A DNA stretch of 57,270 bases from JAWLBM01 sp041687675 (lineage in GTDB: Bacteria; Pseudomonadota; Alphaproteobacteria; Rhizobiales; Pleomorphomonadaceae): NCBI GenBank assembly GCA_041687675.1, contig JAWLBM010000032.1:1-57270 (forward strand), written 5' to 3'. The notes below the pieces were generated by a model that did not search any database, was not told where the DNA came from, and saw nothing but the letters and a program-made list of their open reading frames with translations. Made by a program: the position numbers and the translations under genes. Shown here in pieces: positions 42,575 through 51,611 of the stretch; position 1 is the stretch's first letter, and the number at the start of each line of letters is the position of its first letter.

Positions 42575-43573
42575 ATGCCTCCCGACACGGACCAGGACAT
42601 GACCGCCTCGATCCCCAAGGTCGAACTGCACTGCCACATCGAGGGCGCCGCGCCGCCCGACCTCGTCCGCCGCCTCGCCCTCAAATACGGCGTCGACGTC
42701 TCCTGGCTGTTCGACGCGGAGGGCGGCTACGCCTGGGAGGACTTCACCTCCTTCATCCGCGCCTACGACGGCGCCGCCTCGGTGTTCCGCAGCGGCGAGG
42801 ACTACGCCGACCTCGCCTGGACCTACCTCGCCCGCTCGGCCGACGAGGGGGTGATCTACACCGAGGTGTTCGTCTCCCCGGACCACGCCCGGCGCACCGG
42901 CATCGGCTATGCCGACTACGTCGGCGGCATCGCCGAGGGCATGCGCCGGGCCGAGGCCTCGCACGGCATCGTCGGCCGCATCATCCCGCTGATCGAGCGG
43001 CACTTCGGCCCCGAGACCGCGGTGGAGGCGGCGAAGACGGCGGTGCGCGAGCGCATCCCCGAGGTGGTCGGCTTCGGCATGGCCGGCGACGAGCGGATGT
43101 GGACGCCGGCGGACTTCGCGCCGGCCTTCCGGATCGCCCACGAGGCCGGGCTGCCGCTCACCTGCCACGCCGGCGAGCTTCGCGGCTGGACGGAGGTGCG
43201 CGACACCCTCGACGCGATCCCGGTCCGCCGCATCGGCCACGGCGTGCGCTCGATCGAGAACCCGGACTTCGTCCGCCGCCTCGCGGACGAGGGGATCGTG
43301 CTCGAATGCTGCCCGGGCTCCAACGTCGCCCTGTCGGTCTACCCGGACTTCGCCTCGCACCCCTTCGCCCGCCTGCGCGCGGCGGGGGTGAAGGTGACGC
43401 TGAACTCCGACGACCCGCCCTTCTTCCACACCTCCATGGGCCGGGAGTACGCCATCGCCGCCGAGCACTTCGGCCTCGACGACGCCGCCCTCCTCGACGT
43501 CACCCGCACCGCCCTCGACGCCGCCTTCTGCGACGAGGCGACCAGGGCGCGGCTGCGGGCGCGGCTGGGCTGA
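42575..43573 (+). CDS. add: Adenosine deaminase
   Basis: A 332-residue zinc-dependent adenosine deaminase converting (deoxy)adenosine to (deoxy)inosine. ELHCHIEGA gives two zinc His, TCHAGE the third His with the catalytic Glu region, RIGHGVRSI the catalytic His and NSDDPPFF the zinc Asp. An internal ATG at 42599 (MTASIPKVELH) is an alternative start and has CCAGGA close upstream. It closes the nucleoside operon and feeds inosine to the purine phosphorylase. Confidence 0.92.
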   Translation: MPPDTDQDMTASIPKVELHCHIEGAAPPDLVRRLALKYGVDVSWLFDAEGGYAWEDFTSFIRAYDGAASVFRSGEDYADLAWTYLARSADEGVIYTEVFVSPDHARRTGIGYADYVGGIAEGMRRAEASHGIVGRIIPLIERHFGPETAVEAAKTAVRERIPEVVGFGMAGDERMWTPADFAPAFRIAHEAGLPLTCHAGELRGWTEVRDTLDAIPVRRIGHGVRSIENPDFVRRLADEGIVLECCPGSNVALSVYPDFASHPFARLRAAGVKVTLNSDDPPFFHTSMGREYAIAAEHFGLDDAALLDVTRTALDAAFCDEATRARLRARLG

Positions 43574-43580
43574 GGGCACG

Positions 43581-43598
43581 GGCGGCAGGCGCGCCGCC
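43581..43598 (+). terminator. Hairpin after the nucleoside operon
   Basis: GGCGGC-AGGCGC-GCCGCC begins 7 bp after the add stop codon. No T run follows, so its terminator role is uncertain, but it sits where the operon should end. Confidence 0.35.
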
Positions 43599-43725
43599 GT
43601 CCGGGCGAGCAGCGGGACGGCGGCGAAGACGAGACGGCCGGTCGGGGCGACGCGCGGAGGGGATTCCCAACCGGCTCCGCCGTCCCTAAAGTCGTCGCGA
43701 GTACCGGGGGCGGGCCGATGGCGGC

Positions 43726-46236
43726 ATGAAGGTGACCGAGAGCCAGACACAGTCGCAGTCGGCGGCCTCCCCCACGCCGGCGGGCCTCGTCGCCGGCTAT
43801 CGGCCGCTCCCCGGGATCTACGACGAGATGATGACCGCCGGCGGCGGCATCCGCCCGGTCTGGGACCGCTTCCTCGCCGCGCTCGACCAGATGGGAGCGG
43901 AGGCGATCGGCGACGCCTTCGGCCAAGCCGGCCGCCATCTCGAGGAGGCCGGCGTCTTCTTCCGCGTCTACGGCGACCCGGCGGACGGCGAGCGGGCCTG
44001 GCCGCTGGCGCCGATGCCGCTGATCCTCGCCCCCGGCGAGTGGGCGGCGCTCGAGGCCGGGGTCGTCCAGCGCGCGCGGCTCGCGGAGGCGGTGCTCGCC
44101 GACATCTACGGCGAGGGCCGGCTCACCCGCGACGGCCACCTTCCCGCCGCCGCCGTCACCGGCAGCCCCGACTTCCTGCGCCCGATGGTCGGCCTGCGTC
44201 CGGCCGGCGGGCGCCACCTCCACCTCTATGCCGTCGACCTCGGCCGCGGGCCGGACGGCAGCTGGTGGGTGCTCTCCGACCGCACCCAGGCCCCCTCCGG
44301 CGCCGGCTACACGCTGGAGAACCGCCTCGCCCTCAACCGCGCCCTGCCGGACGTCGCCCGGGCGATGAACGTCGAGCGCCTCGCCGCCTTCTTCCAGGCC
44401 TTCCGCGACGAACTCGCCCGGCTCAACGCCCGCGCCGAGGCCCGCGTCGGGCTGCTCACGCCCGGCCCGCTCAACGAGACCTACTTCGAGCACGCCTACC
44501 TCGCCCGCTACCTCGGCTTCCTGCTGGTCGAGGGCGCCGATCTCGCGGTGCGCGACGGCGCGGTCTACGTGCGCACCGTGTCCGGCCTCAAGCGGGTCGA
44601 CGTGCTCTGGCGGCGCCTCGACGGCGACTTCGCCGACCCGCTGGAGCTTCGCGCCTCCTCCCGGCTCGGCGTGCCGGGCCTGGTGCAGGCGGTGCGCGAG
44701 GGCGGCGTGACGGTCGCCAACAGCCTCGGCTCCGGGGTGGTGGAGAGCCGGGCGTTGATGAGCTTCATGCCGGCGCTCGCCCGCCACGTCCTCGGCGAGG
44801 ACCTGAAGCTCCCCAACCTCGCCACCTGGTGGTGCGGCCAGCCGCGCGAGCGGCAGGCCGTGCTCGACCACCTGGACGAGATGGTGATCGCCCCCGCCTT
44901 CGGCGCCTCGTTCAACGGCGGGCCGCACCGCGGCGGCCTCGGCGCCGACCTCTCGCCCGGGGAGCGCGCCGGGCTGGACGCCGCGATCCGCGCCCGTGGG
45001 GTGGACTTCGTCGGCCAGGAGGCGGTGCAGCTCTCCACCATGCCCGTCTGGCAGGACGGGCGCCTCGTGCCCCGGCCCTTCGTGCTCCGCCTCTACGTCG
45101 CCGCCGTCGGCGAGGACGGCTTCATGGTGATGCCGGGCGGCTTCTGCCGCATCTCCGACCGGCCGGACGCCCGCTTCGTGTCGCTGCAGCAGGGCGCGAG
45201 CGCGGCGGACGTCTGGGTGGTCAGCGATCGCCCGGTGGTCGAGACCACCCTCCTGCCGCCGCCCGACCGGGTCCGCATCCGCCGTACCACCGGCACGCTG
45301 CCGAGCCGGGCGGCGGACAACCTCTTCTGGCTGTCGCGCTACCTGGAGCGCACCGAGGCGACCCTCCGGCTCGTCCGCGCCCTGCTCGGACGGCTGGTCG
45401 ACACCGGCGCCGCCGACGACGGCCCGGTGATCCGCACCCTGCTCGCGCTGCTCCAGGCCGGCGGCGCGCTGCCGGAGACGATCGACCGGCGCTTCGCCGC
45501 CCGGCTCGCCGTCTCGGTGCTGACCGACCGCGAGCAGCCGGGGGCGCTGCCGCAACTGCTCGAGCGGGCCCGCGGCGCCCGCGGCACGGTCCGCGACCGG
45601 CTGGCCCCGGACGCCTTCCAGGTGCTCACGGACCTGTTCGACCAGGCCGCCACCCTTCCCGGCCGGCGGCTCGCCCCGGCCGCCGCCTTCGACGAGGCCA
45701 ACCTCGCGCTCCGCCGCATCGCCGCCTTCTCCGGCCTCGCCTCGGAGAACATGAACCGGCTGATGGGCTGGCGCTTCCTCGAACTCGGGCGCCGCATCGA
45801 GCGCGCCGCCGGCACCGCCCGCCTCGTCGAGCGGGTCTGGCGCGAGGGCGCGCCGACGCCGCTGCTCGACGCCCTGCTCGAGATCGGCGACAGCCAGATC
45901 AGCTACCGGACCCGCTACGTCGCCGCCGCCTCCCTGCTGCCGGTGCTCGACCTCCTGGTCCTCGACGACAAGAACCCCCGCTCGGTCGCCTTCCAGACCG
46001 GCCTGATCCTCGAGCACCTGCGCTCGCTGCCGGCGACGGTGGTCGACGGCCGGCCGATCCCGCTGCTGCGCGCCGCCCAGCGACTCGACGGCGGCCTCGC
46101 CACCGCCTCCGTGGAGGACCTCTCGCCCGACGGCCTCGCCCGCCTCGCCCAGGACCTCTTCGCCCTCTCCGCGGCGATCACCGGCCGCTTCTTCATGGAG
46201 CGGCCGAGCCGCGACCTGCCGGAGGACCTCGAATGA
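43726..46236 (+). CDS. Circularly permuted ATP-grasp / alpha-E fusion protein
   Basis: An 836-residue fusion of two families usually encoded separately. Residues about 15-500 are a circularly permuted type 2 ATP-grasp (COG2308): GYRPLPGIYDEMM, RTQAPSGAGYTLENRLALNR and LPNLATWWCGQPRER are diagnostic. From about residue 520 (LPSRAADNLFWLSRYLERTE) the rest is an alpha-E domain (COG2307), all helical. Known contexts suggest peptide or amide bond synthesis linked to a transglutaminase and the proteasome-like Anbu peptidase; the product is not established. The stop overlaps the transglutaminase start by 4 bp. No Anbu gene is in the window. Confidence 0.93.
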   Translation: MKVTESQTQSQSAASPTPAGLVAGYRPLPGIYDEMMTAGGGIRPVWDRFLAALDQMGAEAIGDAFGQAGRHLEEAGVFFRVYGDPADGERAWPLAPMPLILAPGEWAALEAGVVQRARLAEAVLADIYGEGRLTRDGHLPAAAVTGSPDFLRPMVGLRPAGGRHLHLYAVDLGRGPDGSWWVLSDRTQAPSGAGYTLENRLALNRALPDVARAMNVERLAAFFQAFRDELARLNARAEARVGLLTPGPLNETYFEHAYLARYLGFLLVEGADLAVRDGAVYVRTVSGLKRVDVLWRRLDGDFADPLELRASSRLGVPGLVQAVREGGVTVANSLGSGVVESRALMSFMPALARHVLGEDLKLPNLATWWCGQPRERQAVLDHLDEMVIAPAFGASFNGGPHRGGLGADLSPGERAGLDAAIRARGVDFVGQEAVQLSTMPVWQDGRLVPRPFVLRLYVAAVGEDGFMVMPGGFCRISDRPDARFVSLQQGASAADVWVVSDRPVVETTLLPPPDRVRIRRTTGTLPSRAADNLFWLSRYLERTEATLRLVRALLGRLVDTGAADDGPVIRTLLALLQAGGALPETIDRRFAARLAVSVLTDREQPGALPQLLERARGARGTVRDRLAPDAFQVLTDLFDQAATLPGRRLAPAAAFDEANLALRRIAAFSGLASENMNRLMGWRFLELGRRIERAAGTARLVERVWREGAPTPLLDALLEIGDSQISYRTRYVAAASLLPVLDLLVLDDKNPRSVAFQTGLILEHLRSLPATVVDGRPIPLLRAAQRLDGGLATASVEDLSPDGLARLAQDLFALSAAITGRFFMERPSRDLPEDLE

Positions 46237-47162
46237 TCTACGAGGTCCGCCACGTCGCCAGCTACGCCTACGCCTCGGTGGTGCCCTTCTCCCGCCACGT
46301 GGCGCGGATGACGCCGGCGAGCCGGCCCGGCCAGAGGGTCCTCTCGGCGGTGCTCGACATCGCCCCCGACCCGGCGGAGCGGGCCGAGACGACCGACTTC
46401 TTCGGCAACCGCCTCACCGCCTTCGCCCTCGACCGGCCGCACGACCGGCTGACGGTCTGTCTCTCCGCCCGGGTGGAGGTGACGCCGCCGGAGCCGCTGC
46501 TCGCCAGCCTGACGCCGACCGTCGAGGCGGTGGTCGCCGCCGCGGCGGCGGTGCAGGACCTCGGGCCCGCCTCGCCCGCCCATCACCTCTTCGCCTCCCG
46601 CGCCGTGCCGATCGATGCGGCGATCACCGCCTTCGCGGCGGAGAGCGTCGCGCCCCGCCGGCCGGTGCTCGAGGCGGTGAGCGAGCTGAACCGGCGCATC
46701 CACGAGGCCTTCGACTACGTGCCCGGGAGCACCGACGTCGAGACGCCGCCGCCCCAGGCCTTCGCGGCCCGGCGCGGGGTCTGCCAGGACTTCGCCCAGG
46801 TGATGATCGCGGGCCTGCGCGGGCTCGGCGTCCCGGCCGCCTATGTCAGCGGCTATCTCAGGACGATCCCGCCGCCCGGCCGGCCGCGCCTCGCCGGCGC
46901 CGACGCCACCCACGCCTGGGTGTCGGTGTGGTGCGGGCCGGAGGCCGGCTGGATCGGATTCGACCCGACCAACGCGATGGCCGCCGGCGAGGACCACACC
47001 GTCGCCGCCGTCGGCCGCGACTACGCCGACGTCTCGCCGCTCGACGGCGTGATCGTGGCGTCCGGCGGGCACACGCTCACCGTCGAGGTCGACGTCGAGC
47101 CGGTCGCCCCGCCGCCGGTCGTCCCCATCCCCCGCGCCGCCGGGCGGCGGGCGGGGGCCTGA
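46233..47162 (+). CDS. Transglutaminase-like cysteine peptidase family protein
   Basis: A 309-residue protein with the bacterial N-terminal transglutaminase domain (YEVRHVASYAYASVVPFSRH) and a catalytic core. The triad is visible as Cys in RRGVCQDFAQVM, His in DATHAWVSVW and Asp in GFDPTNAM. Such proteins act as peptidases or amide ligases and are coupled to ATP-grasp/alpha-E genes, exactly as here (ATGA overlap). No signal peptide, so cytoplasmic. Confidence 0.92.
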   Translation: MIYEVRHVASYAYASVVPFSRHVARMTPASRPGQRVLSAVLDIAPDPAERAETTDFFGNRLTAFALDRPHDRLTVCLSARVEVTPPEPLLASLTPTVEAVVAAAAAVQDLGPASPAHHLFASRAVPIDAAITAFAAESVAPRRPVLEAVSELNRRIHEAFDYVPGSTDVETPPPQAFAARRGVCQDFAQVMIAGLRGLGVPAAYVSGYLRTIPPPGRPRLAGADATHAWVSVWCGPEAGWIGFDPTNAMAAGEDHTVAAVGRDYADVSPLDGVIVASGGHTLTVEVDVEPVAPPPVVPIPRAAGRRAGA

Positions 47163-47173
47163 GGGCGGCCCGC

Positions 47174-47431
47174 TCAGCGGTTGTCGAGCTGGGCGCGCAC
47201 GCAGTCGATCCCGAACCGGGAGATCCGGTACGGGCCGCCGCCGCGGCTGGCGATCAGCCGCCGCCGCTTCAGCCGCGCGAACAGCGGCGGGGTGCAGTCG
47301 GCGAGGCGGTAGCCGTCGCGGGTGAGGCAGTCGACGTCGAGGATGCGTCCGTCGTCGTCGCGGACGAGATGGATGGCGCCGCCCTGGGCGAGCGCATGCA
47401 GCACGCGCTGCTCATGCCTGGAGATGTTCAA
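47174..47431 (-). CDS. YjhX family (UPF0386) protein, putative toxin
   Basis: An 85-residue protein matching the YjhX family end to end: NISRHEQRVLHALAQGG at the start, CLTRDGYRLADCT in the middle and VRAQLDNR at the end. E. coli YjhX is reported as a toxin paired with the GNAT protein YjhQ; no YjhQ-like gene is adjacent here. The fold is a small winged-helix-like protein. The start is TTG at 47431, fixed by the family N-terminus; no ATG is available and no good ribosome site is visible, so expression may be low. Confidence 0.8.
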   Translation of the reverse strand: MNISRHEQRVLHALAQGGAIHLVRDDDGRILDVDCLTRDGYRLADCTPPLFARLKRRRLIASRGGGPYRISRFGIDCVRAQLDNR

Positions 47432-47598
47432 GGTGGAAGGTCCGGAAGTGTCTCGGCTGGCCTTGCGCCCGCACGAGCGGGATCGCGCGCCGGCACCCGG
47501 CACGTCCGCTCGTTCACCCGGGCGCCGATGGTCCACGCCTCGCAAGGCGCGGGATCAGCGCTTGGACACAGTCTCCGGCATCAAACACCCGATCGTCG

Positions 47599-47615
47599 TG
47601 GAGCACGCTGCTCCA
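47599..47615 (-). terminator. Hairpin downstream of gpsA
   Basis: TGGAGCA-CGC-TGCTCCA, a perfect 7-bp stem about 50 bp beyond the gpsA stop on the minus strand and before the YjhX-like gene. It lacks a clear U tract. The rest of the 235-bp gap (47432-47666) shows no gene. Confidence 0.35.
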
Positions 47616-47666
47616 GAACCGGTCAGGAGATAAGGTCGAAGGCCGGCCGCCGTCAAGTCTCGCCGC

Positions 47667-48659
47667 TCAGAGCGCGTCCTCGCGCTTCAGCGGGCGGGCG
47701 AGCAGGAGTTCGACGGCCCCGGCCACGTCGATGCGGCCGTCCAGCACCTCGGCGACGGCGGACATGATCGGCGTCTCCACCGCGAAGGCGGCCGCCCGCT
47801 CCACCGCCACGGCGGCGGTGGCGGCGCCCTCGGCCAGCTTGCCGAAGGCGCGCGGGTCGCGGCCGGCGCCGATCTCGACGCCGAGGGCGAAGTTGCGCGA
47901 CTGCACCGAGCGACAGGTGAGCACGAGGTCGCCGAGGCCGGAGAGGCCCAGCAGCGTGTCGGGTCGCGCGCCCATGGCGGCGGCGAGGCGGCGCATCTCG
48001 ACGAAGCCGCGGGTGATCACCGCCGCCTCGGCGCTGGAGCCGAGGCCGCGCCCGTGCACCACGCCGGCGGCGATGGCGAGCACGTTCTTCAGCGCGCCGC
48101 CGATCTGGACGCCGACGATGTCGCTGGTGGTGTAGGGCCGGAAGGCGGGTCCGGCGAAGGCGAGCGCCAGCCGGTCGGCGAGGCCGACGTCCTCGGCGGC
48201 GACCGTGACCGCCGTCGGCAGGCCCGCGGCCACCTCGGCGGCAAAGCCCGGCCCGGACAGGACGGCGACGGGCCCGTGCAGCCAGTGAGCCGAGACCACC
48301 TCGGACACGAGCGAGCCGGTCGCCCGGTCGATCCCCTTGGCGGCGGAGACCACAGGGGTGCCGGGCCTGAGCCACGGCACGATCGCCTCGATCGCCGCCC
48401 GCGTCTCCTGCGCCGGCGCGGCCAGCACCACGACCTCGGCGTCAGCGAGCCGGCCCGTCTCGGCCGAGGGCTCGACCGCCTCCGTGAGCTCGACGCCGGG
48501 CAGCCGCGGCGTCCGGCGGCTGCGGCGGATCTCCTCCATCAGCGCCGCGTCGCGGCCGACGAGGTCGACCCGGCAGCCCGCGCGGGCCGAGACCAGCGCC
48601 AGCGCCGTGCCCCAGGCGCCCGCACCGTAGACCCCGACCCGCTGCTCTCCGTCCGGCAT
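47667..48659 (-). CDS. gpsA: Glycerol-3-phosphate dehydrogenase [NAD(P)+]
   Basis: A 330-residue cytosolic dehydrogenase reducing dihydroxyacetone phosphate to sn-glycerol 3-phosphate for phospholipid synthesis. NAD(P)-binding GAGAWGTALALV is at residues 11-22, GPGFAAEVAAGLPTA is the substrate-loop motif, GALKNVLAIAAGV holds the catalytic Lys, and GLGDLVLTC is in the C-terminal domain. Length is normal. It lies 15 bp downstream of tsaD, a common alphaproteobacterial arrangement. Confidence 0.95.
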   Translation of the reverse strand: MPDGEQRVGVYGAGAWGTALALVSARAGCRVDLVGRDAALMEEIRRSRRTPRLPGVELTEAVEPSAETGRLADAEVVVLAAPAQETRAAIEAIVPWLRPGTPVVSAAKGIDRATGSLVSEVVSAHWLHGPVAVLSGPGFAAEVAAGLPTAVTVAAEDVGLADRLALAFAGPAFRPYTTSDIVGVQIGGALKNVLAIAAGVVHGRGLGSSAEAAVITRGFVEMRRLAAAMGARPDTLLGLSGLGDLVLTCRSVQSRNFALGVEIGAGRDPRAFGKLAEGAATAAVAVERAAAFAVETPIMSAVAEVLDGRIDVAGAVELLLARPLKREDAL

Positions 48660-48674
48660 CGGCAGCCTCCCTGC

Positions 48675-49760
48675 TCAGACCTTGGCACCCAGCCGGCCGT
48701 GGCCGACGCGCGGCGCGGCTGCATCGTCGAGCGGCCAGCGGGCGCGCGCGGGCGCCGAGAGCTCGTCGACGAGGCCGAGGGCGAGGCGCTCGGCGCCGAC
48801 CCAGGCGATCATCGCGCCATTGTCGGTGCAAAGCACCGGCGGCGGCACCACCAGCACGCCGCCGAGCCTTTCGACGGCCTCGGAGAGTCGCGCCCGGATC
48901 GCCCGGTTGGCCGCGACGCCGCCGGCGACCACCAGCGTCGGCGCGATGCCGGCCGGCAGCGTCGCCGCGAAGCCGGCGAGCGCCACCCGCACCCGGTCCG
49001 CCACCACGTCGGCCACCGCCGCCTGGAAGGAGGCGCAGAGGTCGGAAACGTCCCGCGGCGACAGCGGGGCGGCGGCGCGCGCCTCCTGCCGCACCGCCGT
49101 CTTCAGTCCCGAGAAGGAGAAGTCCGGCTCCGGCCGGCGCAGCATCGGCCGCGGCAGCGGGAAGCGCGCCGGGTCGCCGCCGGCGGCCATCCGCTCCACC
49201 TCCGGCCCGCCCGGATAGCCGAGCGACAGCAGCTTCGCCGTCTTGTCGAAGGCCTCGCCGAGGGCGTCGTCGACGGTGGTGCCGACCCGACTGTAGCGGC
49301 CGACGCCGTCGACGCGGACGATCTGGGTGTGGCCGCCGGAGACCAGCAGCAGCAGGTAGGGAAACGCCGTCCCGTGGGTGAGCCGGGCGGTGAGCGCGTG
49401 GCCCTCCAGGTGGTTCACCGCGACCAGCGGCTTGCCGGCGGCGAAGGCCAGCGCCTTGGCGGTGACGAGCCCCACCAGGACGCCGCCGATCAGCCCCGGA
49501 CCGGCGGTGGCAGCGATCGCGTCGAGGCTCTCGAGGCCGACGCCGGCCTCGGCGAGGGCGGCGCGGACGACCTCGTCCAGCGCCTCCACATGGGCGCGGG
49601 CCGCGATCTCCGGCACGACGCCGCCGAAGACGGCGTGCCGGTCGGTCTGGCTCAGCACCACGTTGGAGAGGATGCGGCCGCGGCCGGCGTCGCTGCGCGC
49701 GACCACCGCGGCGGCGGTCTCGTCGCAACTCGTCTCGATGCCCAGCACCAGCGTGTCCAT
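48675..49760 (-). CDS. tsaD: tRNA N6-adenosine threonylcarbamoyltransferase
   Basis: A 361-residue Kae1/TsaD ATPase that transfers the threonylcarbamoyl group to A37 of ANN-decoding tRNAs. GIETSCDETAAAVV is at the N-terminus, the metal His pair is in NHLEGHALTA, LLLLVSGGHTQIV is the phosphate loop, DDALGEAFDKTAKLLSLGYPGG and LCTDNGAMIAWVG complete the family signature. The ATG at 49760 was chosen because homology begins at MDTLVLGIETS. It diverges from hemC over 91 bp. Confidence 0.96.
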   Translation of the reverse strand: MDTLVLGIETSCDETAAAVVARSDAGRGRILSNVVLSQTDRHAVFGGVVPEIAARAHVEALDEVVRAALAEAGVGLESLDAIAATAGPGLIGGVLVGLVTAKALAFAAGKPLVAVNHLEGHALTARLTHGTAFPYLLLLVSGGHTQIVRVDGVGRYSRVGTTVDDALGEAFDKTAKLLSLGYPGGPEVERMAAGGDPARFPLPRPMLRRPEPDFSFSGLKTAVRQEARAAAPLSPRDVSDLCASFQAAVADVVADRVRVALAGFAATLPAGIAPTLVVAGGVAANRAIRARLSEAVERLGGVLVVPPPVLCTDNGAMIAWVGAERLALGLVDELSAPARARWPLDDAAAPRVGHGRLGAKV

Positions 49761-49782
49761 CCGACCCTCGTCCCGAGGCGCG

Positions 49783-49811
49783 TTTCCATTTGCGGCGCCG
49801 GCGGGTATACC
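49783..49811 (+). promoter_or_regulatory. Candidate sigma-70 promoter of the hemC operon
   Basis: TTTCCA (49783-49788) and TATACC (49806-49811) are separated by 17 bp and lie about 40 bp before the GTG start of hemC. Each hexamer matches the consensus at 4 of 6 positions. It sits in the short divergent tsaD/hemC gap. Confidence 0.4.
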
Positions 49812-49851
49812 GACGGAACCCGCCCCGGCCGTAACACCCGGAGACCCGTCC

Positions 49852-50778
49852 GTGCAATCCAAGACCGTCCGCCTCGGCACCCGCGGCAGTCCCCTCGCCC
49901 TCGCCCAGGCCCACGAGGTGCGCGCCCGCCTCGCCGCTGCGCTCGGCCCCGAGGGGCCGGAGATCGAGATCGTCGTGATCAAGACCACCGGGGACCGCAT
50001 CCTCGACCGGCCGCTCTCCGAGGTCGGCGGCAAGGGCCTGTTCACCAAGGAGATCGAGGAGGCCCTCCTCGACGGCTCCGTCGACTTCGCCGTGCACTCG
50101 TCCAAGGACATGCCGACGATCCTGCCGGACGGGCTGGTGCTCGACCACTTCCTGCCGCGCGAGGACGTCCGCGACGTCTTCATCTCGCTCCGCCACGGCT
50201 CGCTCGCCGCGCTGCCGCCGGGCTCCGTGGTCGGCACCGCCTCGCTGCGCCGGCAGGCGCTGGTGAAGCGGCTCCGGCCCGACCTTGAGGTGGTGACCTA
50301 CCGCGGCAACGTCCAGTCCCGCCTGCGCAAGCTCGAGGAGGGCGTCGTCGACGCCACCCTGCTCGCCCTCGCCGGCCTCAACCGCCTCGACATGGCCCAT
50401 GTGGCGACCGAGGTGCTCGATGCGGAGAGCTTCCCGCCGGCGGTCGGCCAGGGGGCCATCGGCATCGAGAGCCGGGCCGGGGACGCGGCGGTGCACGCGC
50501 TGCTCGCCGCCATCCACGACGAGACGACCGCCGCGGCGCTGCGGGCCGAGCGGGCCTTCCTCGCCGCCCTCGACGGCTCCTGCCGCACCCCCATCGCCGG
50601 ATACGCCAGCGTGGCGGACGGCCGCCTGCGCCTCTCCGGCATGATCCTGACGCCCGACGGCGCCACCGTCCACTCCGGCTCCGTGGAGGGCGAGGCGGAG
50701 CGCGGTCCCGTGCTCGGCCGCGACCTCGGCGAACGGCTGAAGGCGCTGGGCGGTCCGGGCTTCTTCGCCCACGGCTGA
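49852..50778 (+). CDS. hemC: Porphobilinogen deaminase (hydroxymethylbilane synthase)
   Basis: A 308-residue haem/tetrapyrrole enzyme that polymerises four porphobilinogens to hydroxymethylbilane. LGTRGSPLALAQA opens the protein, HSSKDMPT holds active-site Lys/Asp, GTASLRRQA the Arg pair, RGNVQSRL another Arg, and DGSCRTPIAG contains Cys244, the dipyrromethane cofactor attachment residue. The start is GTG with CCCGGAG upstream, chosen because family homology begins at once (KTVRLGTRG). hemD follows after 6 bp. Confidence 0.96.
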   Translation: MQSKTVRLGTRGSPLALAQAHEVRARLAAALGPEGPEIEIVVIKTTGDRILDRPLSEVGGKGLFTKEIEEALLDGSVDFAVHSSKDMPTILPDGLVLDHFLPREDVRDVFISLRHGSLAALPPGSVVGTASLRRQALVKRLRPDLEVVTYRGNVQSRLRKLEEGVVDATLLALAGLNRLDMAHVATEVLDAESFPPAVGQGAIGIESRAGDAAVHALLAAIHDETTAAALRAERAFLAALDGSCRTPIAGYASVADGRLRLSGMILTPDGATVHSGSVEGEAERGPVLGRDLGERLKALGGPGFFAHG

Positions 50779-50784
50779 CCCGCC

Positions 50785-51561
50785 GTGCCCCGCCCCGTCC
50801 GCGTCCTCCTGCTCCGCCCGGAGCCGCAGGCCTCGCGCATGGCCGCCGACCTCGCCGCCCGCGGGCTGGAGGCGGTGGCCGCGCCGATGCTGTCGGTCGT
50901 CCGCGAGCCGGACGTGGTCGGGCGGATCCTCGCGGCGGGCGCGCCGCGCCCGGACGCGCTGGCCTTCACCAGCGCCCATGGGGTCGCGGCCGTGGCGGCG
51001 GACGTCCGGCTCGCCGACGTCCTGGCGATCCCGGCCTTCGCCGTCGGCGGCGCCACCGCCGAGGCGCTCGCGGCCGCTGGGTTCGGGGACATCCGGGCGG
51101 GGGGCGGCGACGGCGATGCGCTCGTCGGCAGCCTCCTCGGGGCGTTGCCGGAAGACGCGGTGGTGGTGCACGTCGCCGGCCGCGACCGCGCGGTGGCGGT
51201 GGCGGAACGGCTTGCCGCGGCCGGCCGGCGGGCCCGGACCGTCGTCGCCTACCGGGCCGAGCCGGCGACGCGGCTCGAGCCGGCGATCGCCGCCGACCTC
51301 GCCGCCGGCCGCTTCGACATCGCGGTGGTGGCGTCCCGGCGGACCGCCGAGACGTTCCGTCGCATGCTCCAGGCGGAGGGGCTCGCCCTGCCGCTGGAAC
51401 GCCCACTCGGGCTTGCGATTTCGGCTGGCGCGGCGGAGCCGCTGAGGGCGGCGCTCGCCCGGGTGGAGGTAGCGGGAAACACGGATGGGCCCGCCCTGAC
51501 CGAAGGCGTGGTTGCACTCGCTGCCGCGCTCGCGAACAATGGAGAGGAACGTCGAGGTTGA
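50785..51561 (+). CDS. hemD: Uroporphyrinogen-III synthase
   Basis: A 258-residue two-domain HemD protein that inverts ring D and cyclises hydroxymethylbilane. Sequence conservation in this family is low; LLLRPEPQASRMAADLAARG, ALAFTSAHGVAAV, AVGGATAEALAAAGF and VVASRRTAETF mark the expected strands and loops, and position right after hemC settles the call. The start is GTG. It overlaps a possible TTG start of the next gene by 4 bp. Confidence 0.9.
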   Translation: MPRPVRVLLLRPEPQASRMAADLAARGLEAVAAPMLSVVREPDVVGRILAAGAPRPDALAFTSAHGVAAVAADVRLADVLAIPAFAVGGATAEALAAAGFGDIRAGGGDGDALVGSLLGALPEDAVVVHVAGRDRAVAVAERLAAAGRRARTVVAYRAEPATRLEPAIAADLAAGRFDIAVVASRRTAETFRRMLQAEGLALPLERPLGLAISAGAAEPLRAALARVEVAGNTDGPALTEGVVALAAALANNGEERRG

Positions 51562-51611
51562 AACCGGCGTTGATCCGGGACGACAAGCGGCGAACCAGGG
51601 AGCGTGGAGAC

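Noticed and set aside
43614..43686. Inverted repeat GGGACGGCGG / CCGCCGTCCC as a terminator
   Set aside because: The loop is over 50 nt and no T tract follows; the shorter hairpin at 43581 is more plausible.
43339..46017. 892-codon minus-strand frame
   Set aside because: Antisense shadow of the ATP-grasp/alpha-E gene.
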